From NCBI GenBank assembly GCA_018816765.1, contig JAHIUX010000007.1:1-64000 (forward strand): a DNA stretch of 64,000 nucleotides. Direction: 5' to 3'. The notes beneath the pieces were generated by a model that was given only the letters and a program-made list of their open reading frames with translations, searched no databases and was not told the origin of the DNA. Shown here one piece after another: positions 61,547 through 64,000 of the stretch. The stretch comes from Bacteroidota bacterium. Lineage in GTDB: Bacteria > Bacteroidota > Bacteroidia > Bacteroidales > F082. The first letter of the stretch is position 1. Every line of letters begins with the position of its first letter. The position numbers and the translations under genes are program-made.

Positions 61547-63073
61547 ATGCCAAAGTGTTTCATCACCTTGTTTGTGGTTTTGCTTCTGATCGGCTTACGT
61601 GCACCGGCACAACGGTTTGTCGAACTCGGAACCGATCTGTTGGGAGTCAGCGAAGGCAGTGCCCGCTGGATTGATACCGACCGCGATGGCGACCTCGATG
61701 TGTTGTTGATGGGCGAGTTTTTCAAGGGGCAGCAACGTGGGGTGAATACCCGCATGTACCGCAATATGCGCCACGACCAGTTTGTTCAGTTTGCTCCCGG
61801 ATTGCCTGATTTGCACCGCGGCGATTTCAGTGTAGGTGACTACAACCTCGATGGCATTGATGACATTGCCATTACCGGCGAAAAAATGGATGGCACCCTT
61901 GTGGCTACCATATATAAAGGAAACGGAAACGGCAATTATGTGGCTACCGGCATCAACCTTACCGCAGTGCGCGATGGATCGATTCGCTTTGGTGATTTGG
62001 AAGGCGATGGCGACCTTGATATCCTCATCACCGGCGATACCCGGGCCGGCACTGTTACACACATTTACAGGAACGACAGAAACAATGTGTTTGCGCGAAC
62101 AGACGCTTCCATCAGGGGAGTTAAAAGGGGTGTGGCCATCTGGTACGACTATAACCTTGATGGATTTCCTGATGTGTTTGTTACCGGGGCCGATGGGCAG
62201 GGAATGTGCTACAGCATGTTGTACGAGAATTTTAATGGGAATTTTTCGCCTGTCAATGTAGGGATTATTCCTTTGAAACAGAGCTATGCGGCAACAGGCG
62301 ACTATGACAATGATGGCGACCCCGACCTGCTGGTGATGGGAGAAACAGGCAACGGAAAACTGACAACACGGCTCTACCGGAACGACCGCAACCGCAACTT
62401 CACCCGCATTGCCATCCCCTTTGAGCCTGTACGTTCGGGCTTTGCCGACTGGGGCGATTTCGACAACGATGGTGATGTTGACCTGCTTATCAGTGGCGAA
62501 TCAGCCAAGGGACCGGTGAGCAAGGTATACCAGAATAACCGCATTTCGGGATTCCGCGATTTGTTTGCCAATGTTGTCGGTTTGTATATGAGCACCGGTC
62601 AGTGGGGTGATTTTGACCATGACGGCGACCTCGACATCCTGATTGCCGGACTCACAAACGACTTTCGTTTCCTGACAAAAATTTACCGTAACGACGTTTA
62701 CGTGGTGAGCGACACCGCTGCAAAGGGAGAAGAAGAATCAGTTGATATTTTCAATAATTCGGTGGTTGTTCCCGAACACCAGAAACAAGCCTATTTTTTC
62801 GTGTACTCGTCGACCTACAGCGACCTTAAGTCGGAAAACAAGAAAGGTTATTTTTTGTTTATCAGTCCGGTGAAAAAGCCTAAAAAGCAATATGAAATGG
62901 AGGATGTCTATAGCCGGCTAATCCGCCAGAAATACCCGTCATGGGGACTCATCGACCAGGGAAACATCATCTCTGTGGGGCTTGGCTCAATGGCTGAAGC
63001 GGTTAAATCGCGGCAGCGTGTCATCGACGAATACACCTCTCGCGGCTATACCCTGATCGAAATTGATTGGTAG
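61547..63073 (+). CDS. Secreted FG-GAP/VCBS seven-repeat propeller protein
   Basis: A 508-residue exported protein with a signal peptide ending LRAPAQ. Seven repeats of about 50 residues each carry a calcium-binding-like motif: DTDRDGDLD, DYNLDGIDD, DLEGDGDLD, DYNLDGFPD, DYDNDGDPD, DFDNDGDVD and DFDHDGDLD, each followed by a short strand ending in GE, GD, GA or GL. They should form one seven-bladed propeller (about 25-385). A C-terminal region of about 110 residues follows, ending in a repeat-free domain that resembles SPOR (GLGSMAEAVKSRQRVIDEY). No catalytic motif is visible; binding or adhesion is likely. Confidence 0.85.
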   Translation: MPKCFITLFVVLLLIGLRAPAQRFVELGTDLLGVSEGSARWIDTDRDGDLDVLLMGEFFKGQQRGVNTRMYRNMRHDQFVQFAPGLPDLHRGDFSVGDYNLDGIDDIAITGEKMDGTLVATIYKGNGNGNYVATGINLTAVRDGSIRFGDLEGDGDLDILITGDTRAGTVTHIYRNDRNNVFARTDASIRGVKRGVAIWYDYNLDGFPDVFVTGADGQGMCYSMLYENFNGNFSPVNVGIIPLKQSYAATGDYDNDGDPDLLVMGETGNGKLTTRLYRNDRNRNFTRIAIPFEPVRSGFADWGDFDNDGDVDLLISGESAKGPVSKVYQNNRISGFRDLFANVVGLYMSTGQWGDFDHDGDLDILIAGLTNDFRFLTKIYRNDVYVVSDTAAKGEEESVDIFNNSVVVPEHQKQAYFFVYSSTYSDLKSENKKGYFLFISPVKKPKKQYEMEDVYSRLIRQKYPSWGLIDQGNIISVGLGSMAEAVKSRQRVIDEYTSRGYTLIEIDW

Positions 63074-63117
63074 AAAAGGTTGGCCGGAAATTTATCAGGA
63101 TTTCCACAGTGTTGTGC

Positions 63118-63813
63118 TCAGGGCCTCATCAAGGCTGCTGCAATTCCTTTCTCTACCAGTTCATCCATTACCTTGTAACCTGCTCTTGTCGGATGCACAC
63201 CATCATCGGTATAGGCCTTGTTTAGTGCCCGGTTTTTATCGGCCATGGCCGAATAATAATCAACATAAACAATAAGATTATCAGTGCAATAATCCTTAAT
63301 CATGGTGTTTAATGCCACAATTTTGTCGGTAGGATTCAAACCTGGCCGCCAGGGAAAATCGAAGGCGGGTAACACGGAGCAAATCACGACCCTGATGCCG
63401 TTGGTTCTGGCAAGTTCAGCCATCGAAACAATGTTGCCAAAAATCTGTTCGGTGGTGGCAAGCCCGGTATTTCCGGCGATGTCGTTAATGCCGGCCAGGA
63501 TTACAACCACAGCTGGCTTCAATCCGATCACATCCTGCCTGAAACGAAGCAGCATCTGCGGACTCGTCTGGCCGCTGATTCCCCTGTTGATATACGGCTT
63601 GTTTAGAAAGAAACTGCTGTCGAAAACCGACCAGAATTCAGTAATCGAATTGCCCATAAACACCACCCTGCTCTCGCCGGGGGCTGCAGGGGCTAAGCTG
63701 GCATTTGCATGGGCATACCTGTTGAGGTTCGCCCAGTCGGTGGGCGACTGTTCGTTTTGGCTGTTGGCAAAAAGTGCCATGATGATCAGGATTGATGTGA
63801 AAAAAAATTTCAT
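63118..63813 (-). CDS. SGNH/GDSL-family hydrolase, exported
   Basis: A 231-residue protein with a signal peptide ending ANSQ. The four SGNH blocks are present: VVFMGNSITEFW with the catalytic Ser near residue 56, the Gly in NRGISGQTSPQM near residue 77, the Asn in ILAGINDIAGN near residue 110 and DGVHPTRAGY with Asp and His near residue 210. Such enzymes remove acyl or acetyl groups from lipids or polysaccharides in the periplasm or outside the cell. The substrate is unknown. The gene converges on the propeller protein gene and has its own promoter box upstream. Confidence 0.9.
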   Translation of the reverse strand: MKFFFTSILIIMALFANSQNEQSPTDWANLNRYAHANASLAPAAPGESRVVFMGNSITEFWSVFDSSFFLNKPYINRGISGQTSPQMLLRFRQDVIGLKPAVVVILAGINDIAGNTGLATTEQIFGNIVSMAELARTNGIRVVICSVLPAFDFPWRPGLNPTDKIVALNTMIKDYCTDNLIVYVDYYSAMADKNRALNKAYTDDGVHPTRAGYKVMDELVEKGIAAALMRP

Positions 63814-63844
63814 TGCGACAGGTTGGTTAATTCAGGTTATGCTG

Positions 63845-63852
63845 CAAAGATA
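63845..63852 (-). promoter_or_regulatory. Promoter box of the SGNH hydrolase gene
   Basis: TATCTTTG on the minus strand matches TAnnTTTG and ends 31 bases before the ATG at 63813. Bases 63853-64000 beyond it hold no feature I can support. Confidence 0.5.
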
Positions 63853-64000
63853 AATGGCTTTAGCCTGTGCCGGCTGCTAAAAATAATTTGCCGAAAGCAA
63901 AACCAGCGAATAGAATCAATCTGTATCGGTTTGGTTAATCACCGGAGCGATGCCCAACGAACAAACATTTATAGCAGCTTGTTTCAGAAAGGGTGTCATT

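Noticed and set aside
1-64000. CRISPR arrays, insertion sequences, prophage or integrase genes
   Set aside because: I saw no regularly spaced direct repeats, transposase motifs or phage proteins on either strand; a computed repeat search was not possible.

Overview
The window looks like chromosomal DNA of a Bacteroidota bacterium, most likely an anaerobic or facultatively anaerobic member of the order Bacteroidales or a relative. The evidence is repeated TAnnTTTG promoter boxes just before start codons, weak or absent Shine-Dalgarno sites, a secreted M1 peptidase with a type IX secretion C-terminal domain, an RprX/RprY-like two-component pair, an LptD-like organic-solvent-tolerance protein and a lamin-tail OadG subunit. 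I cannot name a genus. The DNA is gene-dense and of even composition, and I see no insertion sequence, prophage or CRISPR array.

Layout. 1-5.9 kb: the end of fabH, then a leftward set (PHP phosphatase, U32 hydroxylase-like protein, nitroreductase, lipoprotein, MOSC protein) headed by a protein derived from glucose-6-phosphate isomerase that has lost every catalytic motif. 6-13 kb: RprXY-like sensor and regulator, a beta-lactamase-fold lipoprotein, DUF302, AlkD-like protein and a secreted M1 peptidase. 13-24.7 kb: envelope genes (TolC, membrane-fusion adaptor, MCE protein, amidase, LptD) with tsaB, ridA, pabA/trpG, a CPBP protease and a methyltransferase. 25-36 kb: metallo-hydrolase, crotonase, hydroxyacyl-CoA dehydrogenase, thiolase, elbB, nitronate monooxygenase-like protein, permease, acyl-CoA dehydrogenase and EtfBA. 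36-46.8 kb: a lipoprotein, a transglutaminase-like protein, a GT22-like glycosyltransferase, a two-protein membrane Fe-S oxidoreductase, fused B12 mutase IcmF and an M64 peptidase. 46.8-54.8 kb: ECF sigma factor with membrane partner, fructosamine kinase, a three-domain acyl-activating/acyltransferase protein, glnS next to tRNA-Gln, and an AT-hook protein. 54.8-61.4 kb: DUF1289, then the leftward operon for a sodium-pumping methylmalonyl-CoA decarboxylase (epimerase, carboxyltransferase, gamma, biotin carrier, beta) ending in udk and a propeller lipoprotein. 61.5-64 kb: an FG-GAP propeller protein and an SGNH hydrolase.

How the genes work together. Crotonase, dehydrogenase, thiolase, acyl-CoA dehydrogenase and EtfBA form a full short-chain beta-oxidation spiral. 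The membrane Fe-S pair is a likely route from EtfBA to menaquinone. IcmF would interconvert isobutyryl-CoA and butyryl-CoA and so feed the spiral. The decarboxylase converts methylmalonyl-CoA to propionyl-CoA while exporting sodium. Together this suggests short-chain and branched acyl-CoA metabolism coupled to membrane energy. A perfect 20-bp palindrome with the CRP-type pattern TGTGA-N6-TCACA overlaps the decarboxylase promoter, and separate palindromes lie at the etfBA and icmF promoters.

Most promising novelties: the degenerate isomerase-like protein with a possible attenuator leader, the CRP-like site on the sodium-pump operon, the AT-hook protein, and promoter boxes so close to start codons that some mRNAs may be leaderless. 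All family comparisons are from memory; nothing was searched.
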